A DNA stretch of 64,000 bases from the NCBI GenBank assembly GCA_039545355.1, contig BCJJ01000011.1:62001-126000 (forward strand), given 5' to 3'. Both the position numbers and the translations under genes were made by a program. The notes beneath the pieces were generated by a model, which worked only from the letters and a program-made list of their open reading frames with translations, searched no databases and was not told the DNA's origin. The DNA is from Trichosporon coremiiforme. Taxonomy: Eukaryota > Basidiomycota > Tremellomycetes > Trichosporonales > Trichosporonaceae. Of the stretch, positions 29,256 to 39,400 are shown piece by piece (position 1 is the stretch's first letter; each line of letters begins with the position of its first letter).

Positions 29256-30372
29256 ATGTCCCAGCGGCAAGGTGAGCTGGACGTTGACGAATGAGCTGAC
29301 AGGACAGACAAGGCTACGACGGAGCGGAACGCGCGCATTCTGCGCGAGCTCGTGCGCCAGCCCGACAACAAGGCGTGCGCCGACTGCCGCAAGAACGACG
29401 CGCGATGGGCGTCCTGGAACCTCGGCGTGTACCTCTGCATTCGGTGCTCGGGCATTCACCGTAGTATGGGAACGCATATCTCCAAGGTGAAGAGCATCGA
29501 CCTCGACATGTGGACGCCGGAGCAGATGGAGAACATCCAGAAGTGGGGCAACAAGCGTGCGAACGCGTACTGGGAGCGCCACCTGAAGCCCGGCCACATC
29601 CCGCCCGACCAGTGAGTTGGCTTATTGCGAGCGGCAACTGACTAGCAGCAAAATCGAGTCCTTCATCAGGTCCAAGTACGAGTCGAGGCGTTGGGCGATG
29701 GAGGGCCCGCCCCCCAGGGACCCAAGCGTTCTGGACGGTGGCGCGGCGCCGACCGCGACGCAGACGTCAGCGCCCGCTGCTCCTCAGGCGTCCTCGCCGC
29801 CGCCTCAGTACCAGCAGCAGCAGCAGAGGCAGGCGCACCCTCTTCTTTCGCGACAGCAGAAGTCTTCTCCTGCTCCGGCTTCCGCTCCGGCGGCGGCTCC
29901 TGCTCCGGCGCCGATCGTCGACATCTTCGGTGACTCACAGCCGACCGCCGCCCCTGTCCCCGCTCAGGCCCAGGCCCCGGCCCAGGCCCCGGCCCAGCAG
30001 CAGCCTCAGCAGCCGGCCGCGAACATGTTCGACCTCGACTTCCGCCCGCCGTCGAACCCTCGCCCCCAGAGCAACAAGGACGACATCATGTCGCTCTTCA
30101 ACAAGCCCACGCCGACGACCTCTGCCCCGAGCGGCGGCGGCTTCTTTGCTGCCACGACGCAGTCGCCCCCACCCCAGGCTGCCAACCCGTACGCGTCGTG
30201 GAACGGCGGCATCACGAGCTCCGCCGCCCCCCAGCCCCAAGTGCAGATGAACACGGCCCCCGTGCCCACCTGGGAGGCCAACCCCTGGGCCCAGCCTGCT
30301 CCCCAGCAGCAGCAGCAGCCCCCCGCGCCCAAGAAGGACGACCGCGACCCGTTCGCGAACCTCTGGGACTAG
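29256..30372 (+). CDS. ArfGAP of the SMAP/Age2 type
   Basis: Exons 29256-29271, 29308-29611 and 29649-30372 give 347 residues. The N-terminal ArfGAP domain has the zinc finger CADC-x16-CIRC and the Arg finger in GIHRSMGTHISKVKSIDLD, so it should stimulate GTP hydrolysis on Arf at the Golgi or endosomes. NKRANAYWERH and KIESFIRSKYESRRW complete the domain. The rest is Pro/Gln/Ala-rich with short clathrin- or adaptor-binding-like pieces (NMFDLDF) and ends FANLWD. Introns are 36 and 37 nt. At the second intron two acceptors are possible (ACTAG or GCAG); the latter fits the usual branch-to-AG distance, the former would add one Ser. Confidence 0.9.
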
Positions 30373-30540
30373 AAATACTTTAGTTTAGACACACCCGCGC
30401 CGATGAGGTGCAAACATATCCGTCCTTGGGCTATAATTCATGCATTGGTCTGATTAGATAAAAACTGCTTTTGCCTGTCGCCTACACGAGATGGCTACTA
30501 CCTACAGCGGCGCAGAACCTCCCGCCCTCCGGCCGTCGGC

Positions 30541-31590
30541 TTACTCGTCCTCGGGGTTCCACCTGACGGCGTCGACCTTGCGGATACAGAGTTCGTAGTA
30601 TCCCTCGCTCTGGCTCTCGGGGGTGCCAGGCAAGCCCTCGGAGGTGGGCGCGCCGCCGCCGACCTTGTGGTACTTGTTCTTGGGCGCCTCGGACTCGGCC
30701 TCGAGCGCGGCCGGCGCCTCGTTCTCGGCACTGCGCCCGCCGCCGAGCAGGGCAAAGCCAATGGTGCGGATCTTGTTCTGCATCATCTTGATCTGCTTCT
30801 CGCTCGTCTGGCCCGAGTTGGTGAGCACGAACCCGTCGAGCGGCAGGTGGACTGTCGTGAAGTTGAGCCCGGTGCACTTCAGGGGCGAGAGAGGGGTGGG
30901 CTCCTTCGAGGCGTACTCTGAGGGAAGGTCGAGACGGTGCTGGAACAGATCGGAACGAACGGGGCCGTCAGTCTGCAGGTTGCACACCCAGCGGGAACGC
31001 CAGACGTCCCACCCCCTGTAAGCCAGCTCGACGCGGAGGTGCGTGTACCGGTCCAGGTCCCAGGTCTCCTCGCCCATGAGCGTCTGACGCTTGCGGTTGC
31101 GGAAGGCGGCGTAGCCCGTCCTGATCTTGCCCCTGTGCTCGGCGGGGACGTTAAGGCTGAGGATGCCGTGGAAGGAGGCGTGGGACGGCTGGCCCGACTC
31201 CTCATGCTGCGTCTGGGCGCTGTAGCTGCCGCCCGAGGGGCCGGTGTCGTCGGCGGCACTGCCGGCAGAGGAGGGCAGCTGCGCAACGGACCCCGAGTCC
31301 GTGTTCGCAATCTCGCCCAAGTTGGTGCCCTTGTCGCTGACCTGGGTGAAGACGCAGGTGGACTGGCCGCCAATGTCGAGGTCGCTACCCAGAGCAAAGT
31401 CGCCGACCTCGTTCACGGGGGGAGACTCGGCCGTGAAGGAGAAAATGGGGAGGGCACCACTGTGCGGGTCCGGGTTCATGCGGAGGACTGCCGAGCTCGT
31501 CAGCGGACGACTCGCAGCGTTCCACATACCCTTGCCCGTGTTGCGCTTGAGGCCGTCGAGGGAGCGGGTCAGGCGCTGTGCGAACGACAT
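30541..31590 (-). CDS. CIA30/NDUFAF1-like complex I assembly protein
   Basis: A 349-residue single-exon protein. CIA30 proteins chaperone mitochondrial complex I intermediates. The family pattern is visible: an N-terminal MNPDPHSGALPIFSF, DIGGQSTCVF, SFHGILSLNVP, GYAAFRNRKRQTLMGEETWDLDRYTHLRVELAYRGWDVW, FTTVHLPLDGFVLTN and the C-terminal MQNKIRTIGFALLGG. An Asp/Ser-rich insert near residues 95-135 and a second near 300-320 are less conserved. The presequence is short (MSFAQRLTRSLDGLKRNTG). It also resembles CIA30-domain NAD(P)-associated proteins, so the complex I role is by family. Confidence 0.85.
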   Translation of the reverse strand: MSFAQRLTRSLDGLKRNTGKGMWNAASRPLTSSAVLRMNPDPHSGALPIFSFTAESPPVNEVGDFALGSDLDIGGQSTCVFTQVSDKGTNLGEIANTDSGSVAQLPSSAGSAADDTGPSGGSYSAQTQHEESGQPSHASFHGILSLNVPAEHRGKIRTGYAAFRNRKRQTLMGEETWDLDRYTHLRVELAYRGWDVWRSRWVCNLQTDGPVRSDLFQHRLDLPSEYASKEPTPLSPLKCTGLNFTTVHLPLDGFVLTNSGQTSEKQIKMMQNKIRTIGFALLGGGRSAENEAPAALEAESEAPKNKYHKVGGGAPTSEGLPGTPESQSEGYYELCIRKVDAVRWNPEDE

Positions 31591-32012
31591 GATGGATGGA
31601 TGGGTTATGCAACACGGAGATACCTAGATTGTGCTAATACGTTATAAAGCTCGACCGAGGTGTCCTAGGTCAGCGAGAGGTACCGAGGAACGGGAGGACG
31701 GCAGTCCGGAGCAACTGGAGCAGGATGGAGCCCGAAAGCTGGGATGTTGTCATGTTCCCTTTGCATCGCTACGGTGAGAAATCGAACAGCACGGAACAAC
31801 GTCATTACCGCGGAAGCAAAATGGGATACAACCACCCAGGACGCTCTCCGATACGTCGGGGCTGTTACCCCGATCACCTCTCGCTTGGTCTACTGATGAT
31901 GCATACTGCCTACTGAAACGTCGAAACGTCGCTATTTACAGCCGCGAGCTCGGTCTACGATCAGCTCAGCTCTTGCTTTTGTTTGGTTGCCCGAACCGAG
32001 CGAAGGGTGTAT
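31591..32012. other. Intergenic between 6-phosphogluconolactonase and CIA30
   Basis: About 420 bases separating two minus-strand genes. No gene is supported; it should hold the CIA30 promoter and the terminator of the upstream gene. Confidence 0.4.
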
Positions 32013-32901
32013 TCACTTGAACGCCGTCTTCGGGTACTGCGTCTTGGTCGCCGCGGCAGAGTCCACAAACCAGTACACCTGGCCGGGCCTGGGGGTTAGC
32101 TCGCACATGGAAGACACAGCTGTTGCGGTTCACTTACGTGACGGGGCGGACACGAGAGCACGGGAGACCCTTCTCGGGCTCGTCGAGGACCTCGTGGAGC
32201 GTGTCCTGCTTTCCGGCGCCGGTCGCGACGAACGCGCAGCGCTGCGCGTGGTTCAGGTCGGGGAACGTGAACGTGATGCGGCGGGGAGGGGGCTTGGGGC
32301 TGTCAATGATGCTGGCGACCCACATGTCGTTCTCGGCGAGGAGGGGCGAGCCGGGGAAGAGGGAGCAGGTGTGGCCGTCGGGGCCCATGCCGAGCAGGAT
32401 CAGGTCGAAGGTCGGGTACCTCACCGCGTTGGGGACGGCGAACACGCTGATGAGCTGCTTCTCGTAGTCGTCCGCAATGTCCTGGGCCTCACGCTCGTCG
32501 GCCTCCTTGTCCGCGTGCTGGCCCTCGGGGTCGACGCGCGACGCCTCGGACAGGAGATCCGTGTTGATGGTGTGGATCTGCTCGCGCTTGATCGGCACGT
32601 GGTCGAGGAAGGCCTTGCGGCACGCCGCGTAGTTGCTCTCGGGGTGGTCGAGGGGAACGATACGCTCGTCGGCGAAGAACACCTGCCACTTGTCCCACTG
32701 CATGCCCTGCTCGTTGATGAGAGGCTTAAGGTTGTTGGGCAGCGAGCCGCCGGACAGCGCAATGGTGAAGAAGCCGTGGTCCATGACGGCCTTGTCCTGG
32801 GCGGTCTTGATGAACTCGGCGAGCGAGCCCTGCAGTCCCGGGACGTCGTCGAAGACGTACAGGATCGGCTCGGAGGGCTTCTGCAGAGGTGCGTTCGGCA
32901 T
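32013..32901 (-). CDS. SOL3: 6-phosphogluconolactonase
   Basis: Exons 32901-32138 and 32088-32013 give 279 residues. The enzyme hydrolyses 6-phosphogluconolactone, the second step of the oxidative pentose phosphate pathway. Motifs are [66 protein letters not shown] and [12 protein letters not shown]. The 49-nt intron (GTAAGT, AGCTAACCCCCAG) joins VRPVT to [13 protein letters not shown], the family C-terminus. The ATG at 32901 was preferred to one at 32931 because the extra ten residues add nothing conserved. A TCACGTGA palindrome lies about 85 bases upstream. The symbol follows the yeast SOL family and does not imply strict orthology. Confidence 0.93.
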
Positions 32902-32984
32902 TTTGAAGGGCGAAGTGAGTGGTATCATCAACAGCGTCGGCGATCGTTGTCAGGTTCGTCATCATCGACCTCGGCCTCCACCGG

Positions 32985-32992
32985 TCACGTGA
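32985..32992 (-). promoter_or_regulatory. Palindrome TCACGTGA upstream of 6-phosphogluconolactonase
   Basis: TCACGTGA at about -85 relative to the ATG at 32901, similar in position to the motif before RCL1, HOM6 and BET1. Confidence 0.4.
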
Positions 32993-33247
32993 TTCCCCCA
33001 ATGTGGCCACCGCAATGTCTGGAGTGGAAATCTCGATATTCTTTCCTTTTTTACTTGGGATAAGTGCGTCCGACAAAACCAAGGTGCACGGCCCAGTTGC
33101 ATAGCATGGCAGAACGAGTCCTTGCCAGTCTAATATCTATCTGCAGCGTGGCCAGAAGGACACCAGCTCAAGCCTCTCACGGTCGCCGCAGGACGTGTTC
33201 CTGTAACCTTGCGTCCTTAACCTTGCACTCGCGATACTCGACATACG

Positions 33248-33941
33248 TTATGCCCGCATATTGATCTGAGCCCGAACATCCTCCGCAAACTCCGCCGCGG
33301 CTCTCCGAGCCCCTTTGATCATGGCTTCGCCGGCCTTTCCGACTGGGCGGGATCCGTGCCTGTTTCGGAAAAGCGTAGACGGAGAGCTGCCACATGATTG
33401 AATTCCAGTCCGAGGTGGTCTGAAGGTAGTTACCAATAACTCGGATAACAGCCATGGCGAAGCGGTACACGGGTGTTTCCCGGAGTCCTCCGGCTCTGAA
33501 GCGGCGCCTCGCCGCGCGGTGTACCGCACTCTCAAGGGCTGTCGGAACGTCTGGGCGTGATGGCGGGTCGGTGAGAGTGACGTTGTCGTCCTCGACCCAC
33601 TTGGCCCCCTCGTGGTTTAACATGTGCTTAGTGAGCAAGGCAAACCGGATCACTCGGTCATCTCGAGCCCCCGCGTCTGCGTCGCGCCGGTTCTGGACGA
33701 TTTTGACGAGGGCATCCCGGAAGTTGTTGAAGGCTGTCAATTATTCACAGTCCTCAAACAGCTCTATGAGGTAATCTTGCGCCACCTGCATGATATCGAG
33801 GACTAGCTTGCGGTGGCCCCTCACCTCCACTATCGGCTCTGTGATCGCCCAGAGCGCAGAGCGCACAGCTTCGAGCGCTGGCGTGAAGGGGAGGGGGTGG
33901 ATACGCAGGAGATGGCTCGGTTTACTGAATACGGTGAGCAT
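33248..33941 (-). pseudogene. Probable decayed gene for a helical protein of unknown family
   Basis: On the minus strand from an ATG at 33941 a coding-like helical sequence (LPFTPALEAVRSALWAITEPI, LDIMQVAQDYLIELFEDCE) meets an in-frame TAA at 33741-33743 and continues in the same frame (AFNNFRDALVKIVQNRR, RFALLTKHML, VYRFAMAVIRVIGNYL). Near 33382, in a TTTT run, the frame must shift to reach a good helical C-terminus (GKAGEAMIKGARRAAAEF) ending at TAA 33248-33250. A 15-nt GT-AG segment (GTGAATAATTGACAG) spans the stop and would preserve frame, but such an intron would be far below the 35-nt minimum seen elsewhere here. So a pseudogene with one nonsense and one frameshift is more likely. No family was recognised. 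Confidence 0.45.
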
Positions 33942-34724
33942 GTCGATATGTGTTGCTGGTGGCGGATAATTGCTGGAGGAGCTGCTCGTTTATGTATCGC
34001 GAGGATGAGCATATCGAGGTGCTGGGAGTAACATGGTGGGTGAGAGCGCAGAAATGGTATTTCTACGGGCACCATTGTTCTGCACCGATGCCATCAGCCG
34101 GCATTGTCCGCACCCAACAACAAGTTATGCCTGCTATGCGAAGGAGAGAAATACAATGTAGCACCGGACTGGCAAGGTCACAGTCGCGTCACCAAGGTCC
34201 GCATAGGTTATGGGAGAGGCGCGCTCTCAATCATCGTTTCGTACAATGCCCCCACCATTACTGTAGGAGAATTGACCGAGATTCGGTATCTTGCAGGAGC
34301 ACTTCTGCCACATATGTCGTCTCACTCACCACCACCTTCCCCACCTGCCCGTCGGTGCGCAGAGGGGGCGGCAACTCAGAGGTCAAGATCCTCTTCTCCT
34401 CCATCCTGGAACCTCAGAACACATGGAACCTGACTCTCGCGCTAGCACATCACCCAATGTTCATGTCTGTCGAAGCGGTCGGCGAGGTGAAGTGTCTCGA
34501 CGTGCCTCAATGCTTCAGTCGCCGGACGGGCGGCCATTTCCCTACCACTCAATATGGAGAACAAATCACTACGCACTCTACACCCCAGGCTACCTTTCCT
34601 CCTCGTCTCACCGCCCCTACTCGCAGCAACGTGTCCCTGTTCGCCGGTGTAGTATGCCGTTACGTAAGCAGTATTTGATTGTGGCGCCGACGCCCCGTGC
34701 AATGTCAGAAGCAACACCAGCACG
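33942..34724. other. Stretch without a supportable gene, upstream of tRNA-Asp
   Basis: Several overlapping open frames lie on the plus strand (for example 34104-34433), with occasional beta-strand-like phrases, but none gives a continuous, recognisable protein. It may be decayed coding sequence. No transposon hallmark such as a reverse-transcriptase motif or long terminal repeat was seen. Confidence 0.35.
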
Positions 34725-34796
34725 TTCCTGTTCGTATAACGGCTAGTATGCTCGCTTGTCACGCGGGAGATCGGAGTTCGATTCTCCGACAGGAAG
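34725..34796 (+). tRNA. tRNA-Asp (GTC), no intron
   Basis: A 72-nt cloverleaf. The acceptor stem TTCCTGT pairs with ACAGGAA, discriminator G. The anticodon arm is CTCGC-TTGTCAC-GCGGG with anticodon GTC, and the T arm is CGGAG-TTCGATT-CTCCG. An oligo-T run (CTTTTTGG) follows at once, acting as RNA polymerase III terminator. Apart from a stem pair change and the intron, it matches the gene at 63014. Confidence 0.95.
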
Positions 34797-35140
34797 CTTT
34801 TTGGCCCCTCTCCTGAGCATTGGACGTTTGGAATGAAAAAGGAGGAAGGACGCAAGGGTCGGAGTGGATGGATGGACGAGGATTGGTGGCAAGCCGAGGC
34901 GAGGCAAAGTTAGCCCTAGGTTTCTCACGGTCGAATCGAAAAATACGGGCCAGTGAGATAGGCATCCGTCCCACAGTCGCACAACCGTCTATCCCACAGA
35001 CTTGTTTGCCCACGGTGCAAGGGCGGGGTCTCCACTCCTCCCCGCCACGTGTTCCCCTCTCGTCTCGTCACGAAGTCTCGATCTTGGGTTCTCAATATCC
35101 ACATCGCAACTCGCACGGAAGGAGTGTCTTGTCGACGATA
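34797..35140. other. Intergenic between tRNA-Asp and BET1
   Basis: The tRNA terminator opens this stretch. A CACGTG at 35046-35051 lies 90 bases before the BET1 ATG. No gene is supported. Confidence 0.35.
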
Positions 35141-35854
35141 ATGAGCGGGTGAGTCGTCCTTCGGCAATTGTGCTCAGAGCATACCCTTGCGTCCCGCGCT
35201 TTTGCAAAGCTTCAGTAGTGACGAGACCCAGCTGACACCCCAGGCTCACGCGCGTGAATCGAAACAACACGGAGCGGCGCGACTCGCCCGTCCTCTACCC
35301 TCCCTCTGGGCCTGGGGCCGGGTTCCGACCAGCTGGGTCGCCCTACGGAGGCGGTCCGGGTAGCGGGTTCAGCACCCCTGGAGGAGCACCTGGTAGTGGC
35401 CCCGGGACGCGGCCAGGCTCTCAGGCGAGCCAGTACTCCGAGTCGCCCTTCGGCGGCGGCATGTCCTCTGGCATGACTGGCGCTGGAGCGCCGCGGGCAG
35501 GGCAGGCGTACGAGCTCGAGAGCCACAACGACGACCTGCTCAAGGGTCTGCTGGGCAAGGTCGACGTGTTGAAGAACGTAAGTGCCCCCGAAGTGAACAA
35601 CAGGCGACAGCTAGGATGAGGACAAGTGAGCTGATACGCAGCTCTCGATTGGGATTGGAGACGAAGTCCGCGCCGGCAACCTCGAGCTGCAGGGCATGAC
35701 GGACACATTCGGCAGCACGGGCGCATACCTGAAAGGCACGTACAAGCGCATGATGAAGATGGCCGGGCGGCAGGGCTCGACCTGGTGCTGGTTCATGGCG
35801 TTCATGGTGCTCGTGTTCTGGATCTTCATCATCGTTTGGTGGCTCCGACGATAG
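35141..35854 (+). CDS. BET1: Bet1-like SNARE of ER-Golgi transport
   Basis: Exons 35141-35148, 35244-35577 and 35642-35854 give 184 residues. Bet1 is a Qc-type SNARE that drives fusion of COPII vesicles with the Golgi. An N-terminal Gly/Ser/Pro-rich region of about 90 residues precedes the SNARE helix (YELESHNDDLLKGLLGKV, LKN|LSIGIGDEVRAGNLELQGM, TDTFGSTGAYLKGTYKRM) and a C-terminal membrane anchor (WCWFMAFMVLVFWIFIIVWW). At the presumed zero layer the sequence has Gly (EVRAGN) instead of Gln; fungal Bet1 proteins are known to deviate there. The first exon is only eight bases (ATG AGC GG) before a 95-nt intron; the second intron is 64 nt. Confidence 0.9.
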
Positions 35855-36420
35855 CCGCGACGAGCGAACGAGCGAGCGAGTCATTTTGCGTCAGACCGCC
35901 CATCGAGCTATCGCATCCCTCTCCGCGGCTCCGAGGGCAGTGAGCGTGTCGAGGGCTTAACGACACACGACACGCGCACGGCGATCTATCGAATCAACCC
36001 CACCGACCCACTTAGACGCCCACCAGCAACCCATCCGACGGCCACCGGTGCCTACCGCCCACGCGCGTCCTCTCGAGTCACTCGCAGAGATCAGTGTACC
36101 ACGACACAGAGAGCCATAGACCACCACACGCTCCATTACTATTAGGGAAGATGCATAATTAACGAGTGTTGCGTACGGTTCTGCGTACTGCCGCCTCAGC
36201 TCCCTTGCGAGCTGGGATAACGGTTGTGCTTTGCAACAGAGACTCTACTTTCTGTCTGCTTTCTGCAGTTGCGTGTGAAGATGGGGATAGGATGGGGTAG
36301 GGTGTGTCATTAGGGGGACCGACTGAGCGGAGTTGGGTGGGGAGTGTAGTGGAAGTGGAAATGGTGGGAGGGGTGGATGGGGGAGCAGGGTGGAGGATGG
36401 AGGAGGTTCATTACTATTCA
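35855..36420. other. Convergent intergenic between BET1 and RasGAP
   Basis: About 565 bases of 3' flanks. It contains short CGAGCGAACGAGCGAG repeats just after the BET1 stop and an AT-rich patch near 36145-36165. No gene is supported. Confidence 0.4.
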
Positions 36421-39400
36421 TTACTTGCGACGCGGAGGCACCGGCCCGCCGTGCGCCATAACGGGCATAGGCGGCAGGGGCGGGGCCTCGTCGAACGCAG
36501 CGGCTGCTCCCCTACCTCCCAGCAGCAAGACCGGCAGTGTCGGTCTCCTCTTCCTCCGTCCCGGGTGCGGGGTGTCAGGCAGAGGCGGACTCAACGGCGC
36601 ATGCGGGCTGAGCGGGCTCATGGGGCTCAACGGGCGGCTCTTCGGGCTCTGGGGCAGTCTGGGACTCCTGGGCGACCCGGGGCTCAGCGTCGGGCTCAAC
36701 GGCAATCCACCCAGTGTCGGACTAGCCAAAGCGAAGCGCGGACTCTCGGGTTCCTCGAACCCCGGCGCTGTCGGGCTGACGACGTTGGGCCCGTCGACGT
36801 CTTCCGGGACCGGAATGGGGACACGGGGACTGTCGGGCGTGTCGGCGTCGTACTCGGGGAGAGGGGGGATGGGGCGCGTCGGGCTCTTGGGCTTCTCCGG
36901 GAGAGGCTGACGCTCCCTTTCCACCGGGCGGTCGGGGAGCGAACTCGTGCGTTGGGCCAGCTTGGCCTTGAGCGGCACCGGGGGCGGGAAGAGTTTCGGC
37001 GGCACCGGAGGCGAGGGGGAGCCGGAGAGCAAGATCGTCGTCTCGTGTGGGCTGGTGAGAACGATGTTGGAGGGGGGCTCGAGGGTGCGTTCGACGCCGA
37101 CGCGCTCGGCGGCCGGACTCGGTGCGCGGTCCATCAACATCGACGCCGGGCGGAGGGTGACTTTGATCCGTTCCTCCTCTTCCGGCACGGGCGAGGGCGC
37201 GCGACTCGGTTCCGGGCTGTTGCTGCGCGATACGCTGCGGGTGTGCGTCGATGTCGGGCGAGAGCTGCTGGGCGATACAGAGACACTCTGTGGCGGCGTA
37301 ATGGATAAGCCGCGCGAGGCGCGCTTCTCGTCCTCCGGGGTGTAGCCCAGCCACTTCCTCGGCAGCATGGGGAGCGAGTCCTCGCTCTTGGCGCTCATAC
37401 TCGTCAGACTGCGGAGGGAACGTGAGCTGCTGCTGCCCACTCTACTGGCGCGCGAGGCTCGGCCGTTCCCGCCCTGGCTCCTTCCTTCTGGGAACGCGAG
37501 GCCGTGGATTCGCGCCACGTAGCCCGAGTACTTGTCCAGCATGTCCTGGATGTCGTCGACGCGGCAGCCGACAACATTCAGTTTGAGACCTGGTTTGGCC
37601 AGGTTCTCGGCCCAGATCTCCAGCATCACCGCCCAGTCGGCGGGGAGATCGATGCACCCCGCAAACGTCATGTGTGGGAGCGCCTCGGCCTCCCACTCTG
37701 TCAGCACGCCGCGGCGCTCGTCGAGGTAGTCGTCCAGTCGGGTCGGTTCCGGGAACAGGTCCTCGATGTCGCCGACTGGCGTCGCGATCGAGGTCAGGAA
37801 GTCGAGCATGGCATTGTTGTTTCGGCGGATGAAGCCGCGGAAGAGCGCGAGGTCGGGGTGACGCGCCAGGTCGCGGTCGGAGAAGAAGGCGAGCGTGTGC
37901 AGAATCTTGGCGATGAGCGTGAGTGTCCTCTGCTGAGCGGAGGGCACGAGACACTCAGACAGCCCGAACAGGTGCGGCGACATGAGCGCGGGGCCGATCA
38001 GACGCAGGAACACGAAAGACGACACGGCCTTGTAACGCAGGAGGTCGTCGCCGTCGTCGTGGAACTCGCGCACCGTGACGAACAGGTGGCCCAGGATGTG
38101 CCGGATAAAGTTGGGGAACAGGCCTCGGTGCGCGTACATGTTTGCCCAGCACTGCTCAACGAGCCCCGTCACGTCCTTGAGGATACGGTAGTTGAGCGGG
38201 GGACGGTCGGGGTCGCCATAGTTGCAGAACAACTTCGGTTCAATCTTCTCCTTGACTGTGCGCTTGATCGTCGGTCCGAGGGCGGCCTGCAGGAACTCGC
38301 CGCACATCATGCGCATGAGCACCTCGAGCGTCTTGGACAGCGGCGTCGTGGAGCGGAACAGCGTGCTGCCTGCCGCCTTCGCCTCGAGCGTACACGTGTC
38401 GAGTACCCGCGGCATGAGCACCTTCTCCACCAGCGCAATGCGCGCAAGGTACTCCATCGTGCCCTCCATAAGGCCACGTCCGCCAAGGACGTAGAGTAGC
38501 TTGGGACCCTCGACCTTGTGCATGATCTGCTGCGGGGTTGTCAATGTCTGGTCCTTGTGCTGCCACTGTAGGTAATTGTACACAATGAGAGGGAGCAGAA
38601 GATTGAATTATGGGCGGGGGAAAGCGTGTCAGTCATGACACGGAGGGATAGAGAAGAGGTGACCACGGGAAAAACAATGTACTTACGAGTGTGTTGTACT
38701 CTGCCAGCGGCAGGATGTCGACTTCCTGGTACGACACGCTGAGGCGGATCTCTCCAATGAGCGCTCCACCAAGCGAGCGGATGGGGTATCGCTCGTCCTC
38801 GCTCTTGCCAAAGCTGGACACGAGGGGGAGGTCGACCTGACCAAAGAGCACGGGCGTCTTGTCCTTGTCCTTTGCGCGATAGATCAAGAGCTGGCACTTG
38901 GCAAATGACGGCATCTCCGTCATGCCAAACTGCTCGCCCCAGAACGCGGTCCCCTTCGGGCTCTCCGCCTTTGTCCACGCCGTGCGCGCGATGAGCAGCC
39001 GCTCGTCCAACACAAGCTCGACGCGTAAGCGCTCCTTCCAGCTCCATCCGGGCTTGACCTTCTTGGACTGCTCATAGTCCTTGCCTGTACTCCGGATCGT
39101 CCGTCCGGGGCTTCCGGAAGAACTCATGACGTCGCTCCCGCTCACACTGAGGTGGGAGCTCTTCTCGTCCGTTTCGGCTGCTGAACCATTCGGCGTCCGC
39201 CGGTCCAAATTGACCGACAACGGACCCGTGACCTCAGAGACGTCGAGAACATTGATCTTGAGACGACGATGGGGACGCACGACGCGCCCCTCGACACTGC
39301 CCTCGACCTGAGCAAGCGAACGGAGGATGGTGAACCACTCGTCGCGCTCCTGCGCGCTCGCGAAGGCGATGAAGATGCTGACCTCGACCTCGGTCACGTT

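Noticed and set aside
33741..33941. Histone H3/CENP-A similarity of the LPF...YLIELFED stretch
   Set aside because: The short likeness to the H3 alpha-2 helix is not followed by the conserved H3 C-terminus in any frame; probably coincidence.
33177..34800. Retrotransposon remnant beside tRNA-Asp
   Set aside because: Insertion near tRNA genes is common in fungi, but no long terminal repeat, protease, integrase or reverse-transcriptase motif is visible.
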